Source of the DNA: Streptomyces morookaense
Lineage (GTDB): Bacteria > Actinomycetota > Actinomycetes > Streptomycetales > Streptomycetaceae
Assembly (NCBI RefSeq): GCF_013030945.1
Contig: NZ_JABBXF010000006.1
Location: forward strand, 124,001 to 188,000
Direction of reading: 5' to 3'
DNA length: 64,000 nt
The notes beneath the pieces were generated by a model that worked only from the letters and a program-made list of their open reading frames with translations, was not told the origin of the DNA and did not search any database. Position numbers and translations under genes: made by a program. Position 1 is the stretch's first letter; every line of letters starts with the position of its first letter. This document shows positions 7,794 through 20,669 of the stretch, one piece after another.

Positions 7794-9611
7794 GTGGCTG
7801 ACCTGCCCGCCGATCTTGCCGCAGTGTGGCCGCGCGTACTCGAACAGCTCCTGGGCGAGGGCCGTGGCCAAGGCGTCGAGAGCAAGGACGAGCACTGGAT
7901 CCGGCGCTGCCAGCCCCTGGCCCTGGTCGCCGACACCGCGCTGCTCGCCGTGCCCAACGAGTTCGCCAAGGGCGTCCTGGAGGGCCGGCTGGCCCCGATC
8001 GTCGGCGAGACCCTCAGCCGCGAGTGCGGCCGCCCGATCCGGATCGCGATCACGGTCGACGACTCCGCGGGCGCACCCCCCGAGCCCCGTCCGCAGGAGC
8101 ACCGCCCCCAGGAGAGCCGGCCGCCGTACGACGGCCGCGAGGCGTACGAGCCCTACGACGGCCAGGGCGGCGGCTACGGCGTCCGCCAGGCGCCGCCGGA
8201 CGACCTGCCGTCCGTCCGGCCCGCCTACCCCGACTATCAGCAGCCCCGGCCCGAGCCCGGTGCCTGGCCGCGGCACGGCGGCCCCTCCGGCCCGGCCGTG
8301 CCCGAGCGGGGCGGCGACTACGGCTGGCAGCAGCCGCGCCTGGGCGGTTTCGCCGAGGGCGAGCGCGACCCGTACGCCTCGCAGCACGGCGACGCCCCGT
8401 ATCCGCAGCAGTACGAACCGCAGCAGGACTACCGCTCCGCCGCGCCCGAGCGCCCGGCGTACGAGCCGCAGCGCCGCGAGCTGCCCGACAGCCTTCCCCG
8501 GTCCGCACCGGGCGGCGGGGACCGGGGCGAGCGGGGGTCCTCCGGCGGGACACAGCCCGCGGCGGGCTCCGGTGAGCCGACGGCCCGGCTGAACCCCAAG
8601 TATCTCTTCGACACCTTTGTCATCGGCGCGTCCAACCGCTTCGCCCACGCGGCGGCGGTCGCCGTGGCCGAGGCGCCGGCCAAGGCCTACAACCCCCTGT
8701 TCATCTACGGGGAGTCGGGCCTCGGCAAGACCCATCTGCTGCACGCCATCGGGCACTACGCGCGCAACCTCTACCCGGGCACGCGGGTGCGCTACGTGAG
8801 CTCCGAGGAGTTCACCAACGAGTTCATCAACTCCATCCGCGACGGCAAGGCGGACGCGTTCCGCAAGCGCTACCGCGACATGGACATCCTGCTGGTCGAC
8901 GACATCCAGTTCCTGGCGAGCAAGGAGTCGACGCAGGAGGAGTTCTTCCACACCTTCAACACCCTGCACAACGCGAACAAGCAGATCGTGCTGTCCTCGG
9001 ACCGGCCGCCCAAGCAGCTGGTGACCCTGGAGGACCGGCTGCGCAACCGCTTCGAGTGGGGCCTGATCACGGACGTGCAGCCGCCCGAGCTGGAGACGCG
9101 GATCGCGATCCTGCGGAAGAAGGCCGTGCAGGAGCAGCTCAACGCCCCGCCGGAGGTCCTGGAGTTCATCGCCTCCCGCATCTCGCGCAACATCCGCGAG
9201 CTGGAGGGCGCGCTGATCCGGGTCACCGCCTTCGCCAGCCTCAACCGGCAGCCGGTGGACCTCGGGCTGACCGAGATCGTCCTCAAGGACCTGATCCCCG
9301 GCGGCGAGGACGCCTCGCCCGAGATCACCGCGCCGGCCATCATGGCGGCGACGGCCGACTACTTCGGGCACACCGTCGAGGACCTGTGCGGAGCCTCGCG
9401 CAGCCGGGTGCTGGTGACGGCCCGGCAGATCGCGATGTACCTGTGCCGTGAGCTGACGGACCTTTCGCTGCCGAAGATCGGTGCACAGTTCGGCGGCCGC
9501 GACCACACGACCGTGATGCACGCGGACCGCAAGATCCGTGCGCTGATGGCCGAGCGGCGCTCCATCTACAACCAGGTGACGGAGCTGACGAACCGCATCA
9601 AGAACGGCTGA
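7794..9611 (+). CDS. dnaA: Chromosomal replication initiator DnaA
   Basis: A 605-residue initiator. Domain I (residues 1-90) carries the [18 protein letters not shown] helix. Domain II (about 90-260) is a long proline, glycine, arginine and tyrosine-rich disordered linker, as in all streptomycetes but somewhat shorter than I remember for S. coelicolor. The AAA+ domain III has Walker [13 protein letters not shown] and Walker B LLVDDIQF. Domain IV carries the DnaA signature [15 protein letters not shown]. It binds the boxes of oriC immediately downstream. The GTG is preceded by a weak GAGAG site. A palindromic hairpin follows the stop. Confidence 0.98.
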   Translation: MADLPADLAAVWPRVLEQLLGEGRGQGVESKDEHWIRRCQPLALVADTALLAVPNEFAKGVLEGRLAPIVGETLSRECGRPIRIAITVDDSAGAPPEPRPQEHRPQESRPPYDGREAYEPYDGQGGGYGVRQAPPDDLPSVRPAYPDYQQPRPEPGAWPRHGGPSGPAVPERGGDYGWQQPRLGGFAEGERDPYASQHGDAPYPQQYEPQQDYRSAAPERPAYEPQRRELPDSLPRSAPGGGDRGERGSSGGTQPAAGSGEPTARLNPKYLFDTFVIGASNRFAHAAAVAVAEAPAKAYNPLFIYGESGLGKTHLLHAIGHYARNLYPGTRVRYVSSEEFTNEFINSIRDGKADAFRKRYRDMDILLVDDIQFLASKESTQEEFFHTFNTLHNANKQIVLSSDRPPKQLVTLEDRLRNRFEWGLITDVQPPELETRIAILRKKAVQEQLNAPPEVLEFIASRISRNIRELEGALIRVTAFASLNRQPVDLGLTEIVLKDLIPGGEDASPEITAPAIMAATADYFGHTVEDLCGASRSRVLVTARQIAMYLCRELTDLSLPKIGAQFGGRDHTTVMHADRKIRALMAERRSIYNQVTELTNRIKNG

Positions 9612-9634
9612 CACACCGCACGAGAACGCTCTTC

Positions 9635-9666
9635 AGGGCGCCCCGGGACACGTCCCGGGGCGCCCT
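9635..9666 (+). terminator. Hairpin after dnaA
   Basis: A perfect 15-bp stem (9635-9649 with 9652-9666) and a 2-base loop, with no T-tract, the stem-only form common in Streptomyces. It separates dnaA transcription from oriC. Confidence 0.7.
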
Positions 9667-9729
9667 TCGGCGTTCCGGCGGCGGTCCCGCACCACGAGCG
9701 GTGTTCGAATACAGGCCCCGGACCAGCGG

Positions 9730-10290
9730 TTCTCCACAGTTTCGGGCCCGAACGGCCGTCCACACCCTGGGGACCCGGAAGTTATCCCGAACCTGTCCAC
9801 AGACCGGGCTGTTGATATGCCATCAGGCGAGGTCACGGGGGTGTGGATTTGTGGCCGACGGGGTTCCACAGCCTGTGGACGGCGGGGCGGCCCACAACCC
9901 CGCTCCGCGTTGTCCACCGGCCGCCCACAGGAGAACCGGTCTTATACACAGCCTTTCCACACCGCTGTCCACTGTTCGGCAACGAAACGCCCGAGCTCAC
10001 CGCACCGAGTGAAAGGCGTCACACCAAGATGCCGGGTTGGGCTGTGGGGAACGTGGGTAAACCTGGGGACACGGCTGGGGAGAAGTGGCCCCCGCCTGTG
10101 CACCGGGTGTGCAGAACTTTCCGCAGTCCACAGCGGACCCGGTTTATCCACTGTGCGCGCCCACAGGCCCGGTGGACAAAAAATCTGCCCTGACCTGGGC
10201 AAAGGAAGTTTTCCACGGTTTCCACAGGGCCTACTACTACGACCACAGAGTTCAGCCGGGAAACTCGCTTCGAAGTGGGTCCTGTGCACA
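9730..10290. other. oriC: Origin of replication oriC
   Basis: The dnaA-dnaN gap holds a dense cluster of DnaA boxes in both orientations. Clear ones are TTCTCCACA (9730), CTGTCCACA (9793), TGTGGATTT (9842), TGTGGACGG (9874), TTGTCCACC (9910), TTATACACA (9942), CTGTCCACT (9965), TGTGGGGAA (10043), CAGTCCACA (10124), TTATCCACT (10144), GGTGGACAA (10171), TTTTCCACG (10209) and GTTTCCACA (10218), plus weaker ones, so at least 15. None is an exact TTGTCCACA or TTATCCACA. The region is less GC-rich than its surroundings, but no AT-rich 13-mer array is seen, as is usual for Streptomyces oriC. Confidence 0.97.
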
Positions 10291-10435
10291 ACTCGCCCTC
10301 CGGCCGCGCCACGCCTCCGACCTCGACTTGACCGCCGACCGCACCGACTGTCAGCAACGTGCGTCAGACTGGTCCCCGGCACTCAGCCGACGACGAAGCC
10401 AGCAGGGCAAGCCAGCAACACAGGAGGCGGTACCG

Positions 10436-11566
10436 GTGAAGATCCGGGTGGAGCGCGATGTACTCGCGGAGGCAGTGGCCTGGGCGGCCCGCAGCCTCCC
10501 GGCCCGTCCGCCGGTGCCGGTCCTCGCGGGCCTGCTGCTGAAGGCGGAGGAGGGCTCCCTGAGCCTCTCCGGCTTCGACTACGAGGTCTCGGCCCGTGTC
10601 TCGGTCGAGGCGGATGTGGAGGAGGACGGCACCGTCCTCGTCTCCGGCCGGCTCCTCGCCGACATCTGCCGGGCACTTCCCAACAGGCCTGTGGAGATCT
10701 CCACCGACGGCGTGCGCGTCACCGTGGTCTGCGGCTCCTCGCGATTCACACTCCACACCCTGCCTGTGGAGGAATACCCGGCGCTGCCGCAGATGCCGAC
10801 GGCCACGGGCACCGTCCCGGCCGAGGTCTTCGCCTCCGCCGTCGCCCAGGTCGCCATCGCCGCCGGCCGTGACGACACGCTCCCGGTGCTCACCGGCGTC
10901 CGGATCGAGATCGAGGGCGACACCGTCACCCTGGCCTCCACCGACCGCTACCGCTTCGCGGTCCGCGAGTTCATGTGGAAGCCCGAGACCCCGGACATCT
11001 CCGCGGTCGCCCTGGTCCCCGCCAAGACCCTGCTGGACACCGCCAAGTCGCTCAGCGGCGGCGACACGGTGGCGCTGGCGCTGGCCGGCTCCGGAGCGGG
11101 CGAGGGCCTCATCGGCTTCGAGGGCGCCGGGCGCCGTACGACCACGCGCCTGCTCGAGGGCGACCTGCCCAAGTACCGCACGCTGTTCCCGACCGAGTTC
11201 AACTCCGTCGCCGTGATCGAGACCGCCCCGTTCGTCGAGGCCGTCAAGCGTGTGGCGCTCGTCGCCGAGCGGAACACCCCGGTGCGCCTGAGCTTCGAGC
11301 AGGGCGTGCTGATCCTGGAGGCCGGCTCCAGCGACGATGCACAGGCTGTGGAGAGGGTCGACGCCCAGCTCGACGGCGACGACATCTCGATCGCCTTCAA
11401 CCCCGCCTTCCTGCTCGAAGGCCTCTCGGCCATCGACTCCCCGGTGGCCCAGCTGTCCTTCACCACCTCCACCAAGCCCGCGCTGCTCAGCGGCAAGCCG
11501 GCGCTCGACGCCGAGGCGGACGAGGCGTACAAGTACCTGATCATGCCGGTGCGCCTGTCCGGCTGA
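10436..11566 (+). CDS. dnaN: DNA polymerase III sliding clamp (beta subunit)
   Basis: A 376-residue beta clamp, three repeats of the clamp fold, that tethers DNA polymerase III to DNA. The start GTG (KIRVERDVLAEAVAWAARSLPARPPVPVLAGLLL) has an AGGAGG site; upstream in-frame codons fall in oriC. The C-terminal end LIMPVRLSG is the family's ligand-pocket tail (usually PMRL). It is the first gene after oriC and opens the rightward run to gyrA. Small DnaA-box-like words occur inside the gene but do not exceed what codon use would give. Confidence 0.98.
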   Translation: MKIRVERDVLAEAVAWAARSLPARPPVPVLAGLLLKAEEGSLSLSGFDYEVSARVSVEADVEEDGTVLVSGRLLADICRALPNRPVEISTDGVRVTVVCGSSRFTLHTLPVEEYPALPQMPTATGTVPAEVFASAVAQVAIAAGRDDTLPVLTGVRIEIEGDTVTLASTDRYRFAVREFMWKPETPDISAVALVPAKTLLDTAKSLSGGDTVALALAGSGAGEGLIGFEGAGRRTTTRLLEGDLPKYRTLFPTEFNSVAVIETAPFVEAVKRVALVAERNTPVRLSFEQGVLILEAGSSDDAQAVERVDAQLDGDDISIAFNPAFLLEGLSAIDSPVAQLSFTTSTKPALLSGKPALDAEADEAYKYLIMPVRLSG

Positions 11567-11700
11567 GGATGACGACCGAGGGGTGCGGGCTCCCCGCGGG
11601 GCCCGCCGTTTGAGCGCCCGTACCCCACAGGTGTGCACCCGCCCCCGGGCGTAGGCTCGTAGAGCAGGTACGCATCGCAATCAAGGCAAGAGGATCACCC

Positions 11701-12579
11701 ATGGAGCTCGGTCTCGTCGGTCTCGGCAAGATGGGCGGCAACATGCGCGAGCGCATCCGCCGCGCAGGCCACACCGTCATCGGATACGACCGCAATCCGG
11801 ACCTGGCGGACGTCCACAGCCTCAAGGAGCTTGTGGATTCCCTGCAGGGTCCGCGCGTCGTGTGGGTCATGGTCCCGGCCGGCGCCGCCACCCAGTCCAC
11901 CATCGACGAGCTCGGCGAGCTGCTCTCCCCCGGCGACGTGGTCGTGGACGGCGGGAACTCCCGCTGGACGGACGACGAGAAGCACGCCGAGGAGCTCGCG
12001 GCCAAGGGCATCGGCTTCGTCGACTGCGGCGTCTCGGGCGGCGTCTGGGGCCTGGAGAACGGTTACGCCCTGATGTACGGCGGCGACGCCGAGAACGTGG
12101 CGAAGGTCCAGCCGGTCTTCGACGCGCTCAAGCCCGAGGGCGACTTCGGTTCGGTCCACGCGGGCAAGGTCGGCGCCGGCCACTTCGCCAAGATGGTCCA
12201 CAACGGCATCGAGTACGCGATGATGCAGGCCTACGCCGAGGGCTGGGAGCTGCTGGAGAAGGTCGACTCCGTCACCGACGTGCGCGAGGTCTTCCGCTCC
12301 TGGCAGGAGGGCACTGTCATCCGCTCGTGGCTGCTCGACCTGGCCGTCAACGCCCTCGACGAGGACGAGCACCTGGACGGCCTGCGCGGCTTCGCCGCCG
12401 ACTCCGGCGAGGGCCGCTGGACGGTCGAGGCCGCCATCGACAACGCCGTGCCGCTCCCCGCGATCACGGCCTCCCTCTTCGCGCGGTTCTCCTCGCGCCA
12501 GGAGGACTCGCCGCAGATGAAGATGATCGCCGCGCTGCGCAACCAGTTCGGCGGCCACGCGGTCGAGACCAAGAAGTAA
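11701..12579 (+). CDS. gnd: 6-phosphogluconate dehydrogenase (decarboxylating, short form)
   Basis: A 292-residue member of the short, usually NAD-dependent 6PGDH branch. The Rossmann motif is [12 protein letters not shown]. The substrate region shows [21 protein letters not shown] and the catalytic helix [23 protein letters not shown], with the catalytic Lys in FAKMVHN. It converts 6-phosphogluconate to ribulose 5-phosphate and CO2. It is shorter than the ~470-residue E. coli Gnd because the C-terminal helical repeat is single. The position between dnaN and recF is a stable actinomycete arrangement without an obvious functional reason. Confidence 0.93.
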   Translation: MELGLVGLGKMGGNMRERIRRAGHTVIGYDRNPDLADVHSLKELVDSLQGPRVVWVMVPAGAATQSTIDELGELLSPGDVVVDGGNSRWTDDEKHAEELAAKGIGFVDCGVSGGVWGLENGYALMYGGDAENVAKVQPVFDALKPEGDFGSVHAGKVGAGHFAKMVHNGIEYAMMQAYAEGWELLEKVDSVTDVREVFRSWQEGTVIRSWLLDLAVNALDEDEHLDGLRGFAADSGEGRWTVEAAIDNAVPLPAITASLFARFSSRQEDSPQMKMIAALRNQFGGHAVETKK

Positions 12580-12613
12580 GCAGTACAAGCCGGGGGAGGT
12601 CGGCTCGCCACCC

Positions 12614-13738
12614 ATGCATGTTTCGCATCTGTCGCTGGCCGACTTCCGCTCGTACGCCCGGGCCGAGGTCCCGCTGGACCCGGGCGTCACGGCATTCGTC
12701 GGCCCCAACGGCCAGGGCAAGACCAATCTCGTCGAGGCCGTCGGCTACCTGGCGACCCTCGGCAGCCACCGGGTCTCCTCCGACGCGCCCCTGGTGCGGA
12801 TGGGGGCGGACCGGGCGGTCGTCCGCGCCTCGGTCGTCCAGGGCGAGCGGCAGCAGCTGATCGAGCTGGAGCTCAACCCCGGCAGGGCCAACCGGGCCCG
12901 CATCAACCGTTCCTCGCAGGTCAAACCGCGCGACGTGCTCGGCATCCTGCGGACGGTCCTGTTCGCACCCGAGGACCTGGCGCTGGTCAAGGGCGACCCG
13001 GGCGAGCGCCGCCGCTTCCTGGACGAGCTGATCACGGCCCGGACCCCGCGCATGGCGGGCGTGCGCTCGGACTACGAGCGCGTGCTCAAGCAGCGCAACA
13101 CCCTGCTGAAGTCGGCCGCGATGGCCCGTCGGCACGGCGGCCGGCAGATGGACATGTCGACCCTCGACATCTGGGACCAGCACCTGGCCCGCGCGGGCGC
13201 CGAACTGCTGGCGCAGCGGCTCGACCTGATCACCACGCTGCGCCCGCTGGCCGACAAGGCGTACGAGCAGCTGGCCCCGGGCGGCGGCCCGGTCTCCTTC
13301 GACTACCGCGGCCCGTCCGGCATCGAGGACGCGCAGACGCGCGAGGAACTGTACGAGGCGCTGCTGGCCGCGCTCGCGGAGACCCGCAAGCAGGAGATCG
13401 AGCGCGGTGTGACGCTGGTCGGCCCGCATCGCGACGACCTGCTGCTCCGGCTCGGCCGGCTGCCCGCCAAGGGCTATGCGAGCCACGGCGAGTCCTGGTC
13501 GTACGCGCTGGCGCTGCGCCTGGCCTCGTACGAGCTGCTGCGCTCCGAGGGCAACGAGCCGGTGCTGGTGCTGGACGACGTCTTCGCGGAGCTGGACGCC
13601 CGGCGCCGGGAGCGGCTGGCGGAGCTGGTCGCACCGGGGGAGCAGGTGCTGGTGACGGCCGCCGTGGACGACGACGTGCCGGACCTGCTGGTGGGTGCGC
13701 GGTACGCGGTCGCGGAAGGCAGGGTCGAGCGCGTATGA
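12614..13738 (+). CDS. recF: DNA replication and repair protein RecF
   Basis: A 374-residue SMC-like ATPase that helps load RecA at gaps. Walker A is [13 protein letters not shown] (residues ~33-41), the signature region is [15 protein letters not shown] and Walker B is [12 protein letters not shown]. The ATG follows a GGGGGAGG site. The stop overlaps the next gene's start as ATGA, so the DUF721 gene is translated in coupling. The family is normally next to dnaN, here separated only by gnd. Confidence 0.97.
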   Translation: MHVSHLSLADFRSYARAEVPLDPGVTAFVGPNGQGKTNLVEAVGYLATLGSHRVSSDAPLVRMGADRAVVRASVVQGERQQLIELELNPGRANRARINRSSQVKPRDVLGILRTVLFAPEDLALVKGDPGERRRFLDELITARTPRMAGVRSDYERVLKQRNTLLKSAAMARRHGGRQMDMSTLDIWDQHLARAGAELLAQRLDLITTLRPLADKAYEQLAPGGGPVSFDYRGPSGIEDAQTREELYEALLAALAETRKQEIERGVTLVGPHRDDLLLRLGRLPAKGYASHGESWSYALALRLASYELLRSEGNEPVLVLDDVFAELDARRRERLAELVAPGEQVLVTAAVDDDVPDLLVGARYAVAEGRVERV

Positions 13739-14262
13739 GCGAGCAGCCGGCCCCCAAGCCGCCGGAGCCGTCCGGTGTGGACCTGGCGCGGGTCGCCCTG
13801 CGCGCCGCGAAGGAGCAGGCGCGGGCGCGCGGCAACGCGGCGCAGCAGAAGAAGCAGGCGCGCCGCGGCGGCCTGCGCTCCGGGGCCCGCGCCGACGGCC
13901 GCGATCCGCTGCCGCTGGGCGCCGCGATCAACCGCCTGATCACCGAGCGCGGCTGGGAGACGCCCGCCGCGGTGGGCGGGGTGATGGGCCGCTGGCCGCA
14001 GATCGTGGGCCCGGAGGTGGCCCTGCACTGCGAGCCGCATAAGTACGACGAGGACGAGCGCGTGCTGACGGTGCAGTGCGACTCGACGGCGTGGGCGACG
14101 CAGCTGCGGCTGCTGGCCCCGCAGCTGGTGGCCCGGCTGAACGCGGATCTCGGCCAGGGCACCGTGAAAATGATCAAGGTGCTGGGCCCGGGCGGCCCCG
14201 CACGCCGGTACGGCTCGCTGCGGGCCCCCGGCAGCCGCGGCCCCGGCGACACCTACGGGTGA
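13735..14262 (+). CDS. DciA-like DUF721 protein (probable helicase-operator)
   Basis: A 175-residue protein with a basic, alanine-rich N-terminal half (helix with many K/R up to about residue 55) and a C-terminal DUF721 domain: [41 protein letters not shown], then [29 protein letters not shown]721 includes DciA, the helicase loader of most bacteria that lack DnaC. This gene overlaps recF by four bases and precedes gyrB, in the same replication cassette seen in mycobacteria. The DciA role is family inference. Confidence 0.85.
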   Translation: MSEQPAPKPPEPSGVDLARVALRAAKEQARARGNAAQQKKQARRGGLRSGARADGRDPLPLGAAINRLITERGWETPAAVGGVMGRWPQIVGPEVALHCEPHKYDEDERVLTVQCDSTAWATQLRLLAPQLVARLNADLGQGTVKMIKVLGPGGPARRYGSLRAPGSRGPGDTYG

Positions 14263-16627
<2,365 letters not shown>

Positions 16628-16671
16628 GTCGGCCGGACAACAGCAGCCGCTCGAAAGGACTTTGAACAGCA

Positions 16672-19302
16672 ATGGCCGACGAGACCACCCCTGAGGCCCC
16701 TGTCACGCCCGACGGCACCACGCCGGAGGGCCAGCCCGCCACCATCGAGGGCGTGGGCATGCGCGTCGAGCCCGTCGGGCTCGAGACCGAGATGCAGCGC
16801 TCGTACCTCGACTACGCGATGAGCGTCATCGTCTCGCGTGCGCTCCCCGACGTGCGGGACGGCCTCAAGCCGGTGCACCGCCGCGTGCTCTACGCGATGT
16901 ACGACGGCGGTTACCGGCCCGAGAAGGGCTTCTACAAGTGCGCCCGCGTCGTCGGTGACGTCATGGGTACGTACCACCCGCACGGCGACGCCTCCATCTA
17001 CGACGCGCTCGTCCGCCTGGCCCAGCCCTGGGCGATGCGGATGCCGCTGGTCGACTCCAACGGCAACTTCGGTTCCCCGGGCAACGACCCGGCCGCCGCC
17101 ATGCGGTACACCGAGTGCAAGATGGCGCCGCTGTCGATGGAGATGGTCCGGGACATCGACGAGGAGACCGTCGACTTCCAGGACAACTACGACGGCCGCA
17201 ACCAGGAGCCGACGGTCCTTCCGTCGCGTATCCCCAACCTGTTGGTGAACGGTTCCGCCGGCATCGCGGTCGGCATGGCCACCAACATCCCCCCGCACAA
17301 CCTGCGCGAGGTGGCCGAGGGCGCCCAGTGGTTCCTGGCCAACCCGGAGGCCACCCCCGAGGAGCTGCTCGACGCGCTCGTCGAGCGCATCAAGGGCCCC
17401 GACTTCCCGACCGGCGCCCTCGTGGTGGGCCGCAAGGGCATCGAGGAGGCCTACCGCACCGGCCGCGGCTCGATCACCATGCGTGCCGTGGTCGAGGTCG
17501 AGGAGATCCAGAACCGCCAGTGCCTGGTGGTCACCGAACTCCCCTACCAGGTCAACCCGGACAACCTCGCGCAGAAGATCGCCGACCTGGTGAAGGACGG
17601 CAAGATCGGCGGCATCGCCGACGTCCGCGACGAGACCTCCTCGCGCACCGGCCAGCGCCTGGTGATCGTCCTCAAGCGGGACGCGGTCGCCAAGGTCGTC
17701 CTCAACAACCTGTACAAGCACACCGATCTGCAGACCAACTTCGGCGCGAACATGCTGGCGCTGGTCGACGGCGTGCCGCGCACCCTGTCGCTGGACGCCT
17801 TCATCCGCAACTGGGTCACGCACCAGGTCGAGGTCATCGTCCGGCGCACCCGCTTCCGGCTGCGCAAGGCCGAGGAGCGCGCCCACATCCTGCGCGGCCT
17901 GCTCAAGGCGCTCGACGCGATCGACGAGGTCATCGCACTCATCCGGCGCAGCGACACGGTCGACGTCGCCCGCGAGGGCCTGATGGGCCTGCTGCAGATC
18001 GACGAGATCCAGGCCAACGCGATCCTGGAGATGCAGCTCCGCCGGCTGGCCGCCCTGGAGCACCGGAAGATCACCGCGGAGCACGACGAACTCCAGGCGA
18101 AGATCAACGAGTACAACGCGATCCTCGCCTCGCCCGAGCGGCAGCGCGGGATCATCAGCGAGGAACTCACCGCGATCGTCGAGAAGTTCGGCGAGGACCG
18201 GCGCAGCCAGCTGGTGCCCTTCGAGGGCGACATGTCCATCGAGGACCTGATCGCCGAGGAGGACATCGTCGTCACGATCACCCGCGGCGGCTACGTCAAG
18301 CGCACCAAGACCGAGGACTACCGCTCGCAGAAGCGCGGCGGCAAGGGCGTGCGCGGCACGAAGCTGCGGGAAGACGACATCGTCGACCACTTCTTCGTCT
18401 CCACCACGCACCACTGGCTGCTGTTCTTCACCAACAAGGGCCGGGTCTACCGGGCCAAGGCCTACGAGCTCCCGGACGCCGGCCGCGACGCCCGCGGCCA
18501 GCACGTGGCCAACCTGCTGGCCTTCCAGCCGGACGAGAAGATCGCCCAGATCCTCGCCGTCCGCGACTACGAGGCCGCGCCCTACCTGGTGCTGGCCACC
18601 AAGTCCGGCCTGGTGAAGAAGACTCCGCTGAAGGACTACGACTCGCCCCGTTCCGGCGGCGTCATCGCCATCAACCTCCGCGAGACGGAGAGCGGTGCCG
18701 AGGACGAACTCATCGGCGCCGAGCTGGTGTCGGCCGAGGACGACCTGCTGCTGGTCAGCAAGAAGGCCCAGTCCATCCGGTTCACCGCGACGGATGAAGC
18801 GCTGCGCCCGATGGGCCGTGCCACGTCGGGTGTCAAGGGCATGAGCTTCCGCGAGGGTGACGAGCTGCTCTCGATGAACGTCGTGCGTCCGGGCACCTTC
18901 GTCTTCACGGCGACCGACGGCGGTTACGCGAAGCGGTCGAACGTCGACGAGTACCGCGTCCAGGGCCGCGGCGGTCTGGGCATCAAGGCCGCCAAGATCG
19001 TGGAGGACCGCGGTTCGCTGGTCGGCGCCCTGGTGGTCGAGGAGCGGGACGAGATCCTGGCGATCACCCTCGGGGGCGGCGTGATCCGGACCCGGGTCGA
19101 CGAAGTCCGTGAGACGGGCCGTGACACCATGGGCGTCCAACTGATCAACCTGGGCAAGCGCGATGCCGTCGTCGGCATCGCCCGTAACGCCGAGGCCGGT
19201 CGCGAGGCGGACGGTGTCGAGGAGTTGACCGGCACGGCCGAGGGCGACGGGTCTGCGGCTGCCGAGGGCGTACAGCCCCCGGCCGAGGACACCGAGGAGT
19301 AA
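16672..19302 (+). CDS. gyrA: DNA gyrase subunit A
   Basis: An 876-residue breakage-reunion subunit. The catalytic tyrosine lies in [10 protein letters not shown]. The quinolone region reads [19 protein letters not shown]: the position equal to E. coli Ser83 is Ala and the Asp87 equivalent is retained, as in mycobacteria. The C-terminal DNA-wrapping beta-pinwheel carries the GyrA box as [10 protein letters not shown]. The last ~40 residues are acidic. The ATG follows a GAAAGGA site. The DUF3566 gene starts three bases after its stop, so the two are co-translated. Confidence 0.98.
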   Translation: MADETTPEAPVTPDGTTPEGQPATIEGVGMRVEPVGLETEMQRSYLDYAMSVIVSRALPDVRDGLKPVHRRVLYAMYDGGYRPEKGFYKCARVVGDVMGTYHPHGDASIYDALVRLAQPWAMRMPLVDSNGNFGSPGNDPAAAMRYTECKMAPLSMEMVRDIDEETVDFQDNYDGRNQEPTVLPSRIPNLLVNGSAGIAVGMATNIPPHNLREVAEGAQWFLANPEATPEELLDALVERIKGPDFPTGALVVGRKGIEEAYRTGRGSITMRAVVEVEEIQNRQCLVVTELPYQVNPDNLAQKIADLVKDGKIGGIADVRDETSSRTGQRLVIVLKRDAVAKVVLNNLYKHTDLQTNFGANMLALVDGVPRTLSLDAFIRNWVTHQVEVIVRRTRFRLRKAEERAHILRGLLKALDAIDEVIALIRRSDTVDVAREGLMGLLQIDEIQANAILEMQLRRLAALEHRKITAEHDELQAKINEYNAILASPERQRGIISEELTAIVEKFGEDRRSQLVPFEGDMSIEDLIAEEDIVVTITRGGYVKRTKTEDYRSQKRGGKGVRGTKLREDDIVDHFFVSTTHHWLLFFTNKGRVYRAKAYELPDAGRDARGQHVANLLAFQPDEKIAQILAVRDYEAAPYLVLATKSGLVKKTPLKDYDSPRSGGVIAINLRETESGAEDELIGAELVSAEDDLLLVSKKAQSIRFTATDEALRPMGRATSGVKGMSFREGDELLSMNVVRPGTFVFTATDGGYAKRSNVDEYRVQGRGGLGIKAAKIVEDRGSLVGALVVEERDEILAITLGGGVIRTRVDEVRETGRDTMGVQLINLGKRDAVVGIARNAEAGREADGVEELTGTAEGDGSAAAEGVQPPAEDTEE

Positions 19303-19305
19303 GTC

Positions 19306-20124
19306 GTGAGTCGAGCCACGGGCACCGCGACCGGCGGTGCCGGCGTCAAACGGAGCGGGTCCGCCCGCACCGTCACCGATACCGCAGGCGCCCGTGGCTC
19401 GGATTCCGACGGCGAGACCGGGGCAGTAATCCCCGGCGAGCGCTCCGGGTCGGACGGGAGCAGCGGAACCAGGTCCGCAGGCAGGGGGAGAACCGTGACG
19501 GAGACCCGAGGTCCGAAGCCCTATCACCCGCCGAAGGCGTACGAGCCTCCGGCGGACCGTTCCGGACCGGATTCCGCATCGGAGTCCGGTCCGAAGTCCG
19601 CTGCCGCGGAGAAGGGGGCCCGCGGCGGCAAGGGGGCCGCTGAGGCCCCGAAGACGGCCAAGGCCGCGAAGGCCGCCGGGACGGCCCAGGCGGCCCGGAA
19701 GAACAGCGGGCAGGAGCCGGCCGCCGCGGCGGTCCCTGCGCCCCGTACGGCCCCGCGGACGCGCAAGGCGCGGCTGCGGGTGGCCAAGGCCGACCCGTGG
19801 TCGGTGATGAAGGTCAGCTTCCTGCTGTCGCTCGCCCTGGGCGTCTGCACCATCGTGGCCGCCGCCGTGCTGTGGACGGTCCTGGACGCCATGGGCGTGT
19901 TCTCCGCGGTCGGCGGGACCATCAGCGATGCAACGTCGGGCGAGGGCGGCGGGTTCGACCTGGAGTCGTTCCTGTCGCTGCCGCACGTGCTGCTCTTCAC
20001 GTCGGTCATCGCCGTCATCGATGTCGTCCTGGCGACCGCCCTGGCGACGCTGGGGGCCTTCGTCTACAACCTCTCCGCCGGTTTCACGGGTGGTGTGGAG
20101 CTGACCCTGGCGGAGGACGAATAG
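19306..20124 (+). CDS. DUF3566 membrane protein
   Basis: A 272-residue protein. Residues 1-150 are disordered and rich in S, G, T, P, A and K. The conserved C-terminal domain starts at TRKARLRVAKADPWSVMKVSFLLSLALGVCTIVAAAVLWTVLDAMG and ends with VLLFTSVIAVIDVVLATALATLGAFVYNLSAGFTGGVELTLAEDE, giving two membrane helices. The family sits directly after gyrA across Actinobacteria; its function is unknown. The GTG lies three bases after the gyrA stop; an internal GTG at about 19495 has a better GGGGGAG site and could give a shorter form. Confidence 0.9.
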   Translation: MSRATGTATGGAGVKRSGSARTVTDTAGARGSDSDGETGAVIPGERSGSDGSSGTRSAGRGRTVTETRGPKPYHPPKAYEPPADRSGPDSASESGPKSAAAEKGARGGKGAAEAPKTAKAAKAAGTAQAARKNSGQEPAAAAVPAPRTAPRTRKARLRVAKADPWSVMKVSFLLSLALGVCTIVAAAVLWTVLDAMGVFSAVGGTISDATSGEGGGFDLESFLSLPHVLLFTSVIAVIDVVLATALATLGAFVYNLSAGFTGGVELTLAEDE

Positions 20125-20199
20125 CGGCTTCAGGGGCCCGGCCAGGCACGATTTTGGTACCGGGCCCCAAGTGCGCTAATCTTTCGGTGCAGCCAGCGA

Positions 20200-20273
20200 G
20201 GGGCTATAGCTCAGACGGTTAGAGCGCTTCCCTGATAAGGAAGAGGCCACAGGTTCAAGTCCTGTTAGCCCCA
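20200..20273 (+). tRNA. tRNA-Ile (GAT anticodon)
   Basis: A 74-base cloverleaf. The acceptor stem GGGGCTA pairs with TAGCCCC, the anticodon arm is CTTCC-CTGATAA-GGAAG with GAT at 20234-20236, and the T arm is ACAGG-TTCAAGT-CCTGT. The discriminator is A; CCA is not encoded. Confidence 0.98.
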
Positions 20274-20279
20274 CCGGCA

Positions 20280-20322
20280 CGATCGGCCCGGACGGAATTC
20301 TCCGTCCGGGCCGATCGCTTTT
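20280..20322 (+). terminator. Terminator after tRNA-Ile
   Basis: A 17-bp perfect stem (20280-20296 with 20301-20317), a 4-base ATTC loop and a CTTTT tail. Confidence 0.93.
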
Positions 20323-20443
20323 GGGGAGTTGGCGCCGGGGGCGAGGTGACGGAGGACCGGATCAGGTCACCGATCGGTATCGGCCGGTGTGTATCATCGG
20401 CGACCAGAGGTCCCCTTACGTCAAGGAAAGACGAGGTCGCGCG

Positions 20444-20578
20444 GTGAAGAAGCTGCTCCTGGTCGCACTGGCCGCCATCGGCGGGCTCCTCGTGTACCGG
20501 CAGATCCAGGCGGATCGCGCCGAGCAGGATCTGTGGACGGAGGCGACCGACTCCGTGCCCGCAGGTTCGGGTGTGTGA
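20444..20578 (+). CDS. DLW-39 family small membrane protein
   Basis: A 44-residue protein: a basic two-lysine start, a hydrophobic helix (LLLVALAAIGGLLVYRQ) and the family's conserved end DLWTEATD. The function of DLW-39 proteins is not known; they occur at this spot beside gyrA and tRNA-Ile across Actinobacteria. The GTG has a GAGG site eight bases upstream. The gene is alone between two strong terminators, so it is independently transcribed. Confidence 0.92.
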   Translation: MKKLLLVALAAIGGLLVYRQIQADRAEQDLWTEATDSVPAGSGV

Positions 20579-20597
20579 GCCGCAACACGTACTGAAG

Positions 20598-20637
20598 CAG
20601 GGCCCTGGCCGGTGAACGGCCGGGGCCCTGTCTTTTT
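20598..20637 (+). terminator. Terminator of the DLW-39 gene
   Basis: A 14-bp stem with one T-G pair (20598-20611 with 20617-20630), a GTGAA loop and five Ts. Confidence 0.93.
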
Positions 20638-20669
20638 GCTTCCGCAAATAAAATGATTGCGATAGTGAA

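Noticed and set aside
7698..9614. 638-codon frame antisense to dnaA
   Set aside because: A shadow of dnaA with no ribosome site or family likeness.
9615..10435. AT-rich unwinding element
   Set aside because: No A/T-rich 13-mer tract seen; the least GC-rich part is just the boxes themselves.
10741..11360. Several CTGTGGA words in dnaN
   Set aside because: Only partial boxes and explained by Leu/Pro-Val-Glu codons.
11829..11838. DnaA-box-like TGTGGATTC in gnd
   Set aside because: Two mismatches and inside conserved coding sequence; not counted.
20083..20098. parS-like GGTTTCACGGGTGGTG
   Set aside because: Lacks the CACGTG centre and the right half; lies in conserved DUF3566 codons.
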